Notes under the pieces: generated by a model
What the model was told of the DNA's origin: nothing
What the model saw: the letters and a program-made list of their open reading frames with translations, nothing else
Database searches by the model: none
Made by a program: the position numbers and the translations under genes
In this document: positions 30,896 through 38,618 of the stretch, piece by piece
How the letters are laid out: the number at the start of each line of letters is the position of its first letter
Numbering within the stretch: position 1 is the stretch's first letter
Origin: Spirochaetota bacterium
GTDB taxonomy: Bacteria; Spirochaetota; UBA4802; UBA5368
NCBI GenBank assembly: GCA_018263175.1
Contig: JADFDB010000007.1
Location: 1-39,865, forward strand
DNA length: 39,865 bases
Direction of reading: 5' to 3'

Positions 30896-32718
30896 TGTAT
30901 ATCGTCGGGACGTCCGGCCATATCGATCACGGCAAGACGAGCCTCATCCGCGCGCTCACGGGCATCGACTGCGACCGCCTTCCCGAGGAGAAGGCGCGCG
31001 AGATGACCGTCGACATCGGCTTCGCGAGCATCAGCTACCCAAAATTCGGGACCGTAAGTGTCATCGACGTTCCGGGGCACGAGCGGTTTATCCGCAACAT
31101 GGTGGTGGGAGCCTGGGGCGTCGACCTGGCGATCCTCGTGATCGCTGTCGACGACGGCTGGATGCCGCAGACGGAGGACCATTTTCGTGTGCTCATGCTG
31201 CTGGGAGTCGAACGCATCATCGTGGCGCTTAACAAGATCGACGCCGCCGACGAGGAGATGATCGCCTTCGTGACGGCCGAGGTCGAGGAGCGGCTGGCCG
31301 AAACGCGTTATGCGGGGTGTGATATCGTGCGCGTCTCGGCGAAGACGGGTAACGGCGTCGCGGAGCTCAAGGAGGTGATACTCGCGAACCTCCGCAGGCT
31401 CGCCAAGGCGGCCGACTCCCGCAAGCCCTACCTGTTCGTCGACCGGGTTTTCGCCTCGAAGGGCTATGGCACCATCGTGACGGGCACGCTGAAAAACGGA
31501 AGCTTTAACGAGGACGATTCGGTCATCCTGCTGCCGCTCATGCGGGAGGTGCGGGTCAAGAAGATAGAGAGCCATCACAGCGCCCTGGAGGAGGGCGTTC
31601 CGTCGCAGAGGACCGCGCTCAACATCTCGGGCGTGGCGGTCGAGGAGATCGGCCGCGGCGATATCGTGACGGGCAGGAACTTTTTCACGCAGTCGTTCGA
31701 TGTCGTCGTGCGGATGAGGCTCCTCGAAAAAAAGGGGGAGCTTAAAAACAATACCGGGATAGAGATGCTCGTCGGTACGACGGCGCTCAAGGGCAAGCTC
31801 ATCCTCCTGGACGACGATGACCGCGGCGAAGAGAACCGCGTTCTCCGCGTCAGATTCGATGCACCGTGGTTCTTCTATCCGGGCCAGCGCTTCATCGTCA
31901 CCCATCCAGGGGGGTATCGCATCATCGGCGGCGGAGAGGTGCTGCTCCCCGACTACCGCTCGGCCGGCGGACGACGCATCGTGCGCCGGAACCTTTCGAT
32001 ATTCTCGAAGTACACGCGCAGCGAGTTCATCCACTACATCGTCGCGGTACGCCGCGCGGTGCCGTGGTCATGGATCATCACGATCTTTCCGGAAAGCGAG
32101 CGCGCGATCGAGCGGATCGTCGAGTCGCTCATCGAAGGCGGTGCCGTCGTCAGGGCGGGCGATTTTCTGTTCGAAGCGGCCTTCCACGCCGAAGCGATCG
32201 CGATGGCGGCCAAAACAATAGCGGACTCGATCGGCCCGAACCTGAGGGAAATCGCCGATAAAACAGGACTGGATCCGGACCTCTGCAGGGTGCTCATCCC
32301 CGTAGTCATGAAGAAGCACCGCATCGTCGAGAAGGATGGACGCTTCTTCGGCGGGGACTCGATCACCGTGGACGCCCTGCCGGACGAAAAAAAGGCCGCG
32401 CTCGAAGCGCTGCTGAAGCGGGGACTCGAGGGCGCCGAGCTCGACAGGATCGGCGACGAGGCCGGAAAGCGACACCTCGGCGACCTCATCCGCCTTGGCT
32501 TTGCCGTAAGCCTCGACGGCAACATCATCCTCCACCGCACGGTATACGATGACCTGAGCCGAAAGGTAATGGCCCTCTTCGACGGAAAGGACAAGATCGG
32601 CATCGCCGAGGCGAAAGACGCCACCTCCCTCTCGCGAAAGTTCATCATCCCGCTCCTCAACAGGATGGAGGGGGACGGCCTCATCAAGCGCATCGGCGAT
32701 TTTCGTATGAAGGCCTGA
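30895..32718 (+). CDS. selB: Selenocysteine-specific elongation factor SelB
   Basis: The 607-residue GTPase starts GTSGHIDHGKTSLIRALTG (P-loop GHIDHGKT, residues 8-15), then DRLPEEKAREMTVDIGFA (switch I), DVPGHERFIRNMV (G3) and NKID (G4). These are SelB variants of the EF-Tu motifs. The C-terminal half has winged-helix domains that read the SECIS stem. SelB delivers Sec-tRNA to UGA codons; the selD gene here is a natural client. The ATG overlaps the selA stop by one base. No clear terminator follows; a GC-rich imperfect inverted repeat (GCCCGGCACGGG near 32725, CCCGTGCGCCGGGC near 32780) might serve. Confidence 0.96.
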   Translation: MYIVGTSGHIDHGKTSLIRALTGIDCDRLPEEKAREMTVDIGFASISYPKFGTVSVIDVPGHERFIRNMVVGAWGVDLAILVIAVDDGWMPQTEDHFRVLMLLGVERIIVALNKIDAADEEMIAFVTAEVEERLAETRYAGCDIVRVSAKTGNGVAELKEVILANLRRLAKAADSRKPYLFVDRVFASKGYGTIVTGTLKNGSFNEDDSVILLPLMREVRVKKIESHHSALEEGVPSQRTALNISGVAVEEIGRGDIVTGRNFFTQSFDVVVRMRLLEKKGELKNNTGIEMLVGTTALKGKLILLDDDDRGEENRVLRVRFDAPWFFYPGQRFIVTHPGGYRIIGGGEVLLPDYRSAGGRRIVRRNLSIFSKYTRSEFIHYIVAVRRAVPWSWIITIFPESERAIERIVESLIEGGAVVRAGDFLFEAAFHAEAIAMAAKTIADSIGPNLREIADKTGLDPDLCRVLIPVVMKKHRIVEKDGRFFGGDSITVDALPDEKKAALEALLKRGLEGAELDRIGDEAGKRHLGDLIRLGFAVSLDGNIILHRTVYDDLSRKVMALFDGKDKIGIAEAKDATSLSRKFIIPLLNRMEGDGLIKRIGDFRMKA

Positions 32719-32827
32719 TCGTTTGCCCGGCACGGGCGGGACACACGCTCCATCCGCCGCTTCATAGACCGGCCGCCTCCCGTGCGCCGGGCCCGTGGAC
32801 GCGACAGGTGCCACCGACGGATACACG

Positions 32828-32914
32828 GCGTTGTTGCATAACCGGGAATCGAACCGGCTTTTTCCCGCCCGCGGCGGGCGGAAAGCACGATATCCGCTCA
32901 AGATGAAACAATCT
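32828..32914 (+). repeat. Intergenic palindromic element, copy E
   Basis: The 87-base element begins GCGTTGTTGCATAACCGG and ends ATGAAACAATCT, with a core of TTTTTCCCGCCCGCGGCGGGCGGAAA. The CCCGCC/GGCGGG arms form a perfect stem. It has the same orientation as copy C and is flanked on the right by AATAAT. It lies between selB and the promoter of the HEAT-repeat gene. Confidence 0.8.
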
Positions 32915-32941
32915 AATAATTATTGCCGATCAAATATATTA

Positions 32942-32971
32942 TTGACTTTCGTTCCACTTTTGTCGTATCAT
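32942..32971 (+). promoter_or_regulatory. Promoter of the HEAT-repeat/coaX unit
   Basis: TTGACT (32942-32947), an 18-base spacer and TATCAT (32966-32971) lie about 55 bases before the ATG at 33025. Both hexamers match five of six consensus positions. It stands just downstream of repeat copy E. Confidence 0.65.
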
Positions 32972-33024
32972 GGGGACCTCGACCCCGTGGCAGGACCGAA
33001 GAACGAAGGGTATGGTGTGCGAAC

Positions 33025-34053
33025 ATGGGTATCTTCTCACCGAACATAGACAGGCTGGTTGAAAAAAACGACACCGGCGGGCTCATCAAACTTCTGAAAC
33101 ACCGGAAGCCGGAGATACGCCTGCAGGCCTTTCTCGCCCTTGCCCGCGCGAGGGACGAAGCCGTGCTCGGCGAAATCCGAAAGATGCTCGACGATCCGGA
33201 CCCGCGCGTGCGCGCGGTGGCGACGCTCAAATTCGGCGAGCTCGGCCAGCCCGGCCTAACGGAGAACCTTCGCGCGATCATCATCTCGGGGTCCCAGCGC
33301 GATAAAATAGAGGCCCTCCGCCTTCTCGCCGACAGGGGGGCCACGACCGACCTTGAAATCTCGAAAATACTGTTCCTCGCCCTGAACGACAAAAAGCCGA
33401 TGGTGCGACTTGAGGCCGTCAAGACCATGGGCTCGATACGGGACGTCAATTCCGTCAAGCACCTCGTGGAGGGCCTCGAGGAAAAAGCGTACCAGATGCG
33501 CCTGCAGTGCGCGCGAGCCCTCGGCGAGATCGGCGACGAGTCGGCCATTTACCCGCTCATCGGCGCGCTGGTCGACAATAACATCGAAGTGCGGAAGGCC
33601 GCACAGGACGCGCTGCTTCGCATGGGTACGGAGAAGGCGAGGGCGGCGCTTAACGACGCGCCTTTCATGCTCCTCGTGAAGCGCATGACCGAGGGCGAGT
33701 TTACGCGGCGCGAAACCATCCGCCAGATGGGACAGCTCAAGATACGCGAGGGAGTGCCGCTCATCAAGAAGGCGTGTTCCGACGAATATAAAAACGTCCG
33801 GATAGAGGCCGCGCGCGCGCTCGGCCTGCTCCGAGAGAAGACGGGGGTCGGCGCCGTCAATAAACTCCTCGACGATCCCTACTACGACGTCCGCATGGAG
33901 GCGGTGAAGGCGCTCGAGAAGATATTCGATTACGAGGCGCTCAGAGGAATCGAGAAGGCCATGGGCGATACCAACCACAATGTCCGCGACGAGGCGAAAA
34001 CCGCCTTTTACAGCCTGAAAACCCGCCTGGACAAAGCGGCCCAGTCGAAATAA
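33025..34053 (+). CDS. HEAT-repeat protein
   Basis: The ATG at 33025 gives 342 residues, MGIFSPNIDRLVEKNDTGGL onward. The frame is open further up, but those codons overlap the promoter. The protein is a string of about nine HEAT/PBS-lyase-like helical repeats, such as LLKHRKPEIRLQAFLALAR, MLDDPDPRVRAVATLKFGEL, ALNDKKPMVRLEAVKTMGSI and LLDDPYYDVRMEAVKALEKI, with the recurring 'D-xxRxxAxxALG' pattern. It has no signal peptide and no enzyme motif, so it is probably a cytoplasmic scaffold. coaX follows after 17 bases, so they form one operon. Confidence 0.88.
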   Translation: MGIFSPNIDRLVEKNDTGGLIKLLKHRKPEIRLQAFLALARARDEAVLGEIRKMLDDPDPRVRAVATLKFGELGQPGLTENLRAIIISGSQRDKIEALRLLADRGATTDLEISKILFLALNDKKPMVRLEAVKTMGSIRDVNSVKHLVEGLEEKAYQMRLQCARALGEIGDESAIYPLIGALVDNNIEVRKAAQDALLRMGTEKARAALNDAPFMLLVKRMTEGEFTRRETIRQMGQLKIREGVPLIKKACSDEYKNVRIEAARALGLLREKTGVGAVNKLLDDPYYDVRMEAVKALEKIFDYEALRGIEKAMGDTNHNVRDEAKTAFYSLKTRLDKAAQSK

Positions 34054-34070
34054 TCGACAAGGCTGTCATC

Positions 34071-34853
34071 ATGATACTCGGATTCAATATCGGCAACAGC
34101 AACACCGTGCTCGGCGTCTACTCGGGAGCGGAGACCGTCCCCGGCACGCTTTACCGTTACCGGACGCTCCGTGACGCCTCGGCGGACGAAACCGGCGCGC
34201 TTGTCCGCCAGTTCCTTCTTCACCACGGCGGGGCCGGCGAAGGTGTGGAGGGCCTTGTTTTCTCAAGCGTCGTACCCGAGACCAACCGGGCGTACCACGA
34301 GATGTCCGGCCGCTATTTCGGCGTGGAGGCGCTTGAGATAAGCTGTGCGTCCCGTCTCGGCATTCGCCTGCGCTACGACGATCCCGCGCGCCTCGGGGTC
34401 GACCGTATCGTCAACGCCGAGGCCGCCTTCCGCGAATACGCACGGGACTGCATCATCGTCGATATTGGCACCGCCATAACATTCTGCGTTCTGCACGCCG
34501 ACGGCGTCTATGACGGCGGAATGATCGGCCCCGGGATCGGCGTGACCATCGACGCCCTCTCGTCGAAGACCTCCCAGCTCCCCAGGATCCCGTTCGAAAA
34601 ACCCGGCGTGCTCGTGGCGAAGAACACCGAAGACGCGCTTAAATCCGGCTTTTATTACGGCTGGCTCTCGCTGGTGGAAGGCATGATCGCGAGGATCAGC
34701 GGGGAGTACGGGAAGGACTTTCTGGTGATCCTCACCGGGGGCTACGCGGGGACCGTGCTCGGCCCCGCCCTGAAAGGAGAGATCGTCATCGACCCGATGC
34801 TCACCATGAAAGGCATCCGCCGGATATACGATTTAAACGCCGTGCGCCCATAA
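34071..34853 (+). CDS. coaX: Type III pantothenate kinase CoaX
   Basis: The 260-residue protein has the ASKHA-fold landmarks of CoaX: an N-terminal phosphate-binding segment FNIGNSNTVLGVYSG, FSSVVPETN, LGVDRIVNAEAAF with the catalytic Asp, IIVDIGTAITFCVL, GGMIGPGIGVT and LTGGYAG. It phosphorylates pantothenate, the first step of coenzyme A synthesis, and needs a monovalent cation. The usual DxGNT motif reads NIGNS, with Asn at residue 6 in place of a normally conserved Asp, so activity is not certain. It follows the HEAT-repeat gene closely and is succeeded by a 0.9-kb non-coding region. Confidence 0.88.
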   Translation: MILGFNIGNSNTVLGVYSGAETVPGTLYRYRTLRDASADETGALVRQFLLHHGGAGEGVEGLVFSSVVPETNRAYHEMSGRYFGVEALEISCASRLGIRLRYDDPARLGVDRIVNAEAAFREYARDCIIVDIGTAITFCVLHADGVYDGGMIGPGIGVTIDALSSKTSQLPRIPFEKPGVLVAKNTEDALKSGFYYGWLSLVEGMIARISGEYGKDFLVILTGGYAGTVLGPALKGEIVIDPMLTMKGIRRIYDLNAVRP

Positions 34854-34958
34854 GCCCGCCTTATTTCAGCATACCAACCGCCGGACAGGTGATTTCCCGC
34901 GCCGTACAGAAGGCCGCCTGGGTCAAAGATCCGTTATTGAAGGCAAAAATCGAGAACA

Positions 34959-35043
34959 GAGCCGCGGTGAATCTTCGGAATAGCGACTTTCCTCCCGCCT
35001 GCGACGATAGGACCCGCCTTATTGCCCGGTTATGCAGCAAGGC
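34959..35043 (-). repeat. Intergenic palindromic element, copy F (diverged)
   Basis: The 85-base copy is in inverted orientation. Its right end TTGCCCGGTTATGCAGCAAGGC matches the complement of the copy C left end, and the core TTTCCTCCCGCCTGCGACGATAGG is shared. The left end GAGCCGCGGTGAATC has lost most of the terminal repeat. It lies between coaX and the DnaA-box region. Confidence 0.65.
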
Positions 35044-35163
35044 CTGCAATGAGGTGCCCGGGGCCGTACGGGGCGCATAATCGTCTATTTGGTAGATTTT
35101 GGTGATATATTAAGTACGGTAATATTTATATATACATTATTGTGGCATTATTCAAGTGACGGG

Positions 35164-35447
35164 TTATCCACAAACTTATCCACACAATCCACAATTTTTT
35201 CCCCGAAAATTATTAATTTACTACATTAATTTCAAAGAAATTAATTGCGGCGGGATGAACGAGGTTCATTTTGCGAAAAACTGAAAGAAATTAACCTCCA
35301 GAAGCCTAAGGCCTGAATAAATCAGCGGTTTTGAGGCAATATCTTTTTTAAAAATATTTTATGTCTCTTATAACGGGCCGGAATCGTCCATCAATTTCAT
35401 TCCTGACGTAATATGGATAATGTTGATAAATGATAAATTGTTGATAA
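35164..35447. other. DnaA-box cluster with AT-rich core (candidate replication origin)
   Basis: Two perfect DnaA boxes TTATCCACA lie at 35164-35172 and 35176-35184, with a weaker CAATCCACA at 35185-35193. At the other end three near-consensus boxes stand on the opposite strand: TATGGATAA (35412-35420), TGTTGATAA (35421-35429) and TGTTGATAA (35439-35447). Between them lies an AT-rich stretch with a TTAATTTC-AAA-GAAATTAA palindrome near 35226-35244. This layout is that of a bacterial oriC, but dnaA, dnaN and gyrB are not in the window, and the genes on both sides run in one direction for over 10 kb. It could instead be a DnaA-titrating or regulatory site. Confidence 0.5.
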
Positions 35448-35762
35448 GTCGGCAGCATCGCCGGGGCTGAAATGCGAGGCCTGTCTGTTCTATTTTCCCA
35501 CCCCACCAATGGCGTTTTTTGATACTATAATTTTATCTATCCAGATTTATAGATTTCGTGCATGGAGGTGCTTCCCAACGGCCGCCGCAGCGGCGGGCCC
35601 CGCACGGCAGGCAAAAAAAAGGCGGCGTTCGGTAAAATACTTGCAAATTCGGGTTTGTGCGATAAGCATTGCCGAGCGTTCCGAGTGCGCCGTGCTGTGT
35701 TTCGCTCCGTTTCTTCAATATAAACTATCCTGTGCGAGATAAGGGCATCTGCCCGGCAGAGT
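35448..35762. other. Non-coding region upstream of the CheX-like gene
   Basis: No convincing gene is seen here. A TATAAT at about 35525 lacks a good -35. TTGCAA with TAAGCA about 16 bases downstream (near 35640-35667) is a weak promoter candidate. A GC-rich palindrome CCGCCGCAGCGGCGG occurs at about 35583-35597. The region probably holds the promoter of the cheX-like gene, but I cannot place it. Confidence 0.4.
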
Positions 35763-36221
35763 ATGAGCAATTACGATCGGTATTCCCGCTTTATCGTGAG
35801 GTCGGTCGACCATATTTTTAAGAATTTTCTCAACGACCCGACGATCGAGGAGGTGTACGAGTCCCAGTCCTCCGAGGTGGACCGCAAGGTGGCGATTGAG
35901 ATCGAGGGCACGATCTCGGGAGAGCTCGTCATCAATCTGCCGCAGAAGACCCTCGGACTCATCACGAGGCGGATGGTGCAGAACGGCAATCCGAGGGCGT
36001 TGAAAAAGTATTATAATGACGTGGCCGGCGAGCTCGCCAACCTCATTTCAGGGACCTTCGCCAACCAGATGCAGTTTCTCAATCACGAATTACGGCTTTC
36101 CCCCCCCGAGGTCGAGGAAGATCCCATTGCGCTCAAGACGCTTTATGAGAACATCAACCTCTCCTTCAAGTCCTCCTTCGGCGGTTTCGATATCGACCTC
36201 TACTACAAGGAAAAAAAGTAG
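35763..36221 (+). CDS. CheX-like chemotaxis phosphatase
   Basis: The 152-residue protein has the CheC/CheX/FliY fold. The phosphatase signature D-x3-E-x2-N is present in YNDVAGELANLISGTF (D86, E90, N93). One copy of the motif in a protein of this size, together with the INLPQKTLGLITRRM strand-helix before it, fits CheX. CheX removes phosphate from CheY-P and so resets flagellar switching; the FliM encoded at 5857 is the target of CheY-P. The short N-terminal helix and C-terminal FGGFDIDLYYKEKK are lineage-specific. No strong ribosome-binding site is seen (GGCAGAGT). The transporter gene starts 21 bases after its stop. Confidence 0.8.
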   Translation: MSNYDRYSRFIVRSVDHIFKNFLNDPTIEEVYESQSSEVDRKVAIEIEGTISGELVINLPQKTLGLITRRMVQNGNPRALKKYYNDVAGELANLISGTFANQMQFLNHELRLSPPEVEEDPIALKTLYENINLSFKSSFGGFDIDLYYKEKK

Positions 36222-36241
36222 CATGACAGAGAAGTCCGACG

Positions 36242-37996
36242 ATGCTCCACGCACTTGACACCGGTATTATTGCACTGTATTTCGCCGTGAGCCTCGCAAT
36301 CTGCCTGTATTACTCCCGGCGTGCGGGAAGGAGCACCGAGGAGTTTTTCCTGTCCGGCCGCAGGCTTCCCTGGTGGATCGCCGGGACGGCGATGGTCGCC
36401 ACGACCTTTGCCGCCGACACGCCGCTCGCGGTGACCGAGCTCGTCGCCGAGAAGGGCATCGCCGGCAACTGGCTGTGGTGGAACATGGTGGCCGGAAGCG
36501 TCCTTACGGTCTTTTTCTTCGCAAAGCTCTGGCGGCGCGCCGGGATCATGACCGACGTCGAGTTCATCGAAATACGATACTCGGGCAGGCCCGCGGCCTT
36601 CCTGAGAGGATTCAAGGCCCTGTATCTGGGCGTGTTCATGAACTGCGTCATAATGGGCTGGGTGAACGTCGCGCTGGCCGAGATACTCGGGGTCATCTTC
36701 GCCTTCGATGAGGTGTACATCCTCTACACGGTGATGGCCTGCATGCTGCTGGTGGGCGCCTATTCCGCCGTGGCCGGGCAGTGGGGGGTCGCGGTCACCG
36801 ATTTCTTCCAGTTTATCATCGCCATGACGGGCTGCATAGTCCTCGCCGTTCTAGTCCTCGACATGCCGGCGGTGGGCGGCATCGCGGGTCTCAAGGCGGC
36901 GCTCCCCCCGAGCGTTTTCTCCTTCTTCCCCGGAGTGGGCTCGGTTGGGAGCTATGCGGCGCAGGGAATCATGTCGATCTCGTTCAGCGCGATCCTGGCG
37001 CACATGGCGGTGCAGTGGTGGGCCTCGTGGTATCCGGGCGCGGAGCCCGGCGGTGGTGGGTACGTCGCGCAGAAGATGATGGCGGCGCGCGACGAGCGCC
37101 ATTCGCTCCTGGCCACCATGTGGTTCAGCATCGCCCACTATGCGCTCCGGCCGTGGCCGTGGATCATCGTGGCGCTGGCGAGCCTGGTGCTCTACCCGGA
37201 CCTCCCGGCCGACGGAAAAAAGACCGGCTTCATCCTCGCGATGAAGGACTGCCTGCCTCCGGGCCTTCTCGGCCTCGTGGTGGCCGCCTTTCTGGCGGCC
37301 TACATGTCGACTATATCCACGCACCTCAACTGGGGCAGCTCATATCTCATCAACGACTTTTACCGAAGGTTCATCGTCCGCGACGCGAACGAGCGGCACT
37401 ATGTCGTGGCCTCCCGGCTGTCGACAATCGTGCTGGTGGTTATTTCGAGCCTGCTCATCCTCGTGATCAAATCGATATCGGGTGCGTGGGCGTTCATCAT
37501 AGAATGCGGTGCCGGCCTCGGGCTTGTCCTCATACTCCGCTGGTACTGGTGGCGCGTGAACGCCTGGTCGGAGATCGCGGCGATGATCGCCCCGTTCGCC
37601 GGGTTCATTCTGGCGCGCTACGCTCTCGGCGTGGCGTTCCCCGAAAGCCTCTTCTTTATAGTCGCGTTTACGACCGCCATCTGGCTCGCAGCGACCTTTC
37701 TTTCCGGGCCCACCGATCGGGGCACACTCGAGGCTTTCTACCGGCGCGTTCATCCGGGCGGGGCGGGATGGAAACGGGTCCGCGATGCCGCCGGGATACC
37801 GGATGAGGGCCCCTCGCTGCTCGGGCTCGGCGCGAACTGGCTGATCGGGATTCTCCTCGTGTATCTCTCCCTCTTCGCGATCGGAAATATCGTCTTCGGC
37901 GAATATCGCGAAGGGCTTTTGTTGTCGGCCGCCGCCATTTTCCTGTTTGCCCTGCTCGCATGGAGGATAGGAAAAAGCGGGGAGCACGCCGCCTGA
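36242..37996 (+). CDS. Sodium:solute symporter family protein
   Basis: The 584-residue protein has about 13-14 transmembrane helices and the SSS signature: YYSRRAGRSTEEFFLSGRRLPWW near the N-terminus, GTAMVATTFAADTPLAVTELV in TM2 (the sodium-site region), and later FLAAYMSTISTHLNWGSSYLINDFYRRF, typical of the conserved TM8-9 segment. It uses a sodium gradient to import a solute; the substrate (sugar, amino acid or organic acid) cannot be read. It overlaps no neighbour: 21 bases after the cheX-like gene and 32 bases before the sigma factor gene. It could be co-transcribed with either. Confidence 0.93.
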   Translation: MLHALDTGIIALYFAVSLAICLYYSRRAGRSTEEFFLSGRRLPWWIAGTAMVATTFAADTPLAVTELVAEKGIAGNWLWWNMVAGSVLTVFFFAKLWRRAGIMTDVEFIEIRYSGRPAAFLRGFKALYLGVFMNCVIMGWVNVALAEILGVIFAFDEVYILYTVMACMLLVGAYSAVAGQWGVAVTDFFQFIIAMTGCIVLAVLVLDMPAVGGIAGLKAALPPSVFSFFPGVGSVGSYAAQGIMSISFSAILAHMAVQWWASWYPGAEPGGGGYVAQKMMAARDERHSLLATMWFSIAHYALRPWPWIIVALASLVLYPDLPADGKKTGFILAMKDCLPPGLLGLVVAAFLAAYMSTISTHLNWGSSYLINDFYRRFIVRDANERHYVVASRLSTIVLVVISSLLILVIKSISGAWAFIIECGAGLGLVLILRWYWWRVNAWSEIAAMIAPFAGFILARYALGVAFPESLFFIVAFTTAIWLAATFLSGPTDRGTLEAFYRRVHPGGAGWKRVRDAAGIPDEGPSLLGLGANWLIGILLVYLSLFAIGNIVFGEYREGLLLSAAAIFLFALLAWRIGKSGEHAA

Positions 37997-38027
37997 GCAC
38001 CTTCGGAAAAACAGGAAAATCGGTATA

Positions 38028-38618
38028 ATGGATATGGATAACGACAGCGTCTCTTTTAATGAAATATTCACGAAATGTTATGCGGCCTTCGCGGACAAGC
38101 TTTGCACCTATGTCTGCTATCTCGTCAGGAACGAGCATACGGCGGAAGAGCTCGTGCACGATCTGTTCCTGCGCGTTTTCGAGCGCCGTATCGAGCTTGA
38201 TCCCGGCGCGGAGAGGACGAAATGGTATCTTTTCAGGATGGCGAGGAATATCGCGTTCGATTATCTGCGCAAAAAAAACAGGCGTGAATCGCGCTTTGAG
38301 GATATAATACTGGAGGAGGTCTGCCTTAACGACCAGTTTTACCGCGATGTCGAGAGTGCCTATATCGAGGGTGAGGTGGTCTCCACGCTGAGGGATTCGA
38401 TCCTGGCGCTTCCCGAGCAGGGCCGCGACGTGATCACCCTGAGGGGTATCGCCGATATGAAGCTATGCGATGTTGTACGCGAGACCAGCCTCTCGAAATA
38501 CAGGGTGGCGAGGATCGAAAAAGAGGCTTTGAATGTATTGAGATCGGAACTTGAGAAGCTGCTCGGCGACTGGCGGGTCGGCATTCGACGGCCACCGGTA
38601 AAGGAGTGGAAATACTGA
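38028..38618 (+). CDS. ECF-type RNA polymerase sigma factor
   Basis: The 196-residue protein has sigma region 2 (about 12-80: YVCYLVRNEHTAEELVHDLFLRVFER, WYLFRMARNIAFDYLRKKNR) and region 4 (about 125-180: ILALPEQGRDVITLRGIADMKLCDVVRETSLSKYRVARIEKEAL), with no region 3. This is the extracytoplasmic-function layout. The region 4 helix-turn-helix is divergent (CDVVRETSLSKYRVARI). No anti-sigma gene follows; moeA overlaps its end instead, which is unusual. CAGGAAAA is a modest ribosome-binding site. The promoters it reads are unknown. Confidence 0.88.
   Translation: MDMDNDSVSFNEIFTKCYAAFADKLCTYVCYLVRNEHTAEELVHDLFLRVFERRIELDPGAERTKWYLFRMARNIAFDYLRKKNRRESRFEDIILEEVCLNDQFYRDVESAYIEGEVVSTLRDSILALPEQGRDVITLRGIADMKLCDVVRETSLSKYRVARIEKEALNVLRSELEKLLGDWRVGIRRPPVKEWKY

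Noticed and set aside
35164-35447. Plasmid or phage origin
   Set aside because: No replication initiator, partition, integrase or structural phage gene is in the window; the boxes match chromosomal DnaA consensus and the neighbours are housekeeping genes.
38024-38032. TATAAT overlapping the sigma-factor start as its promoter
   Set aside because: The -10 would include the ATG itself and the -35 at the right distance is poor; chance similarity near GGTATAATGG is more likely.
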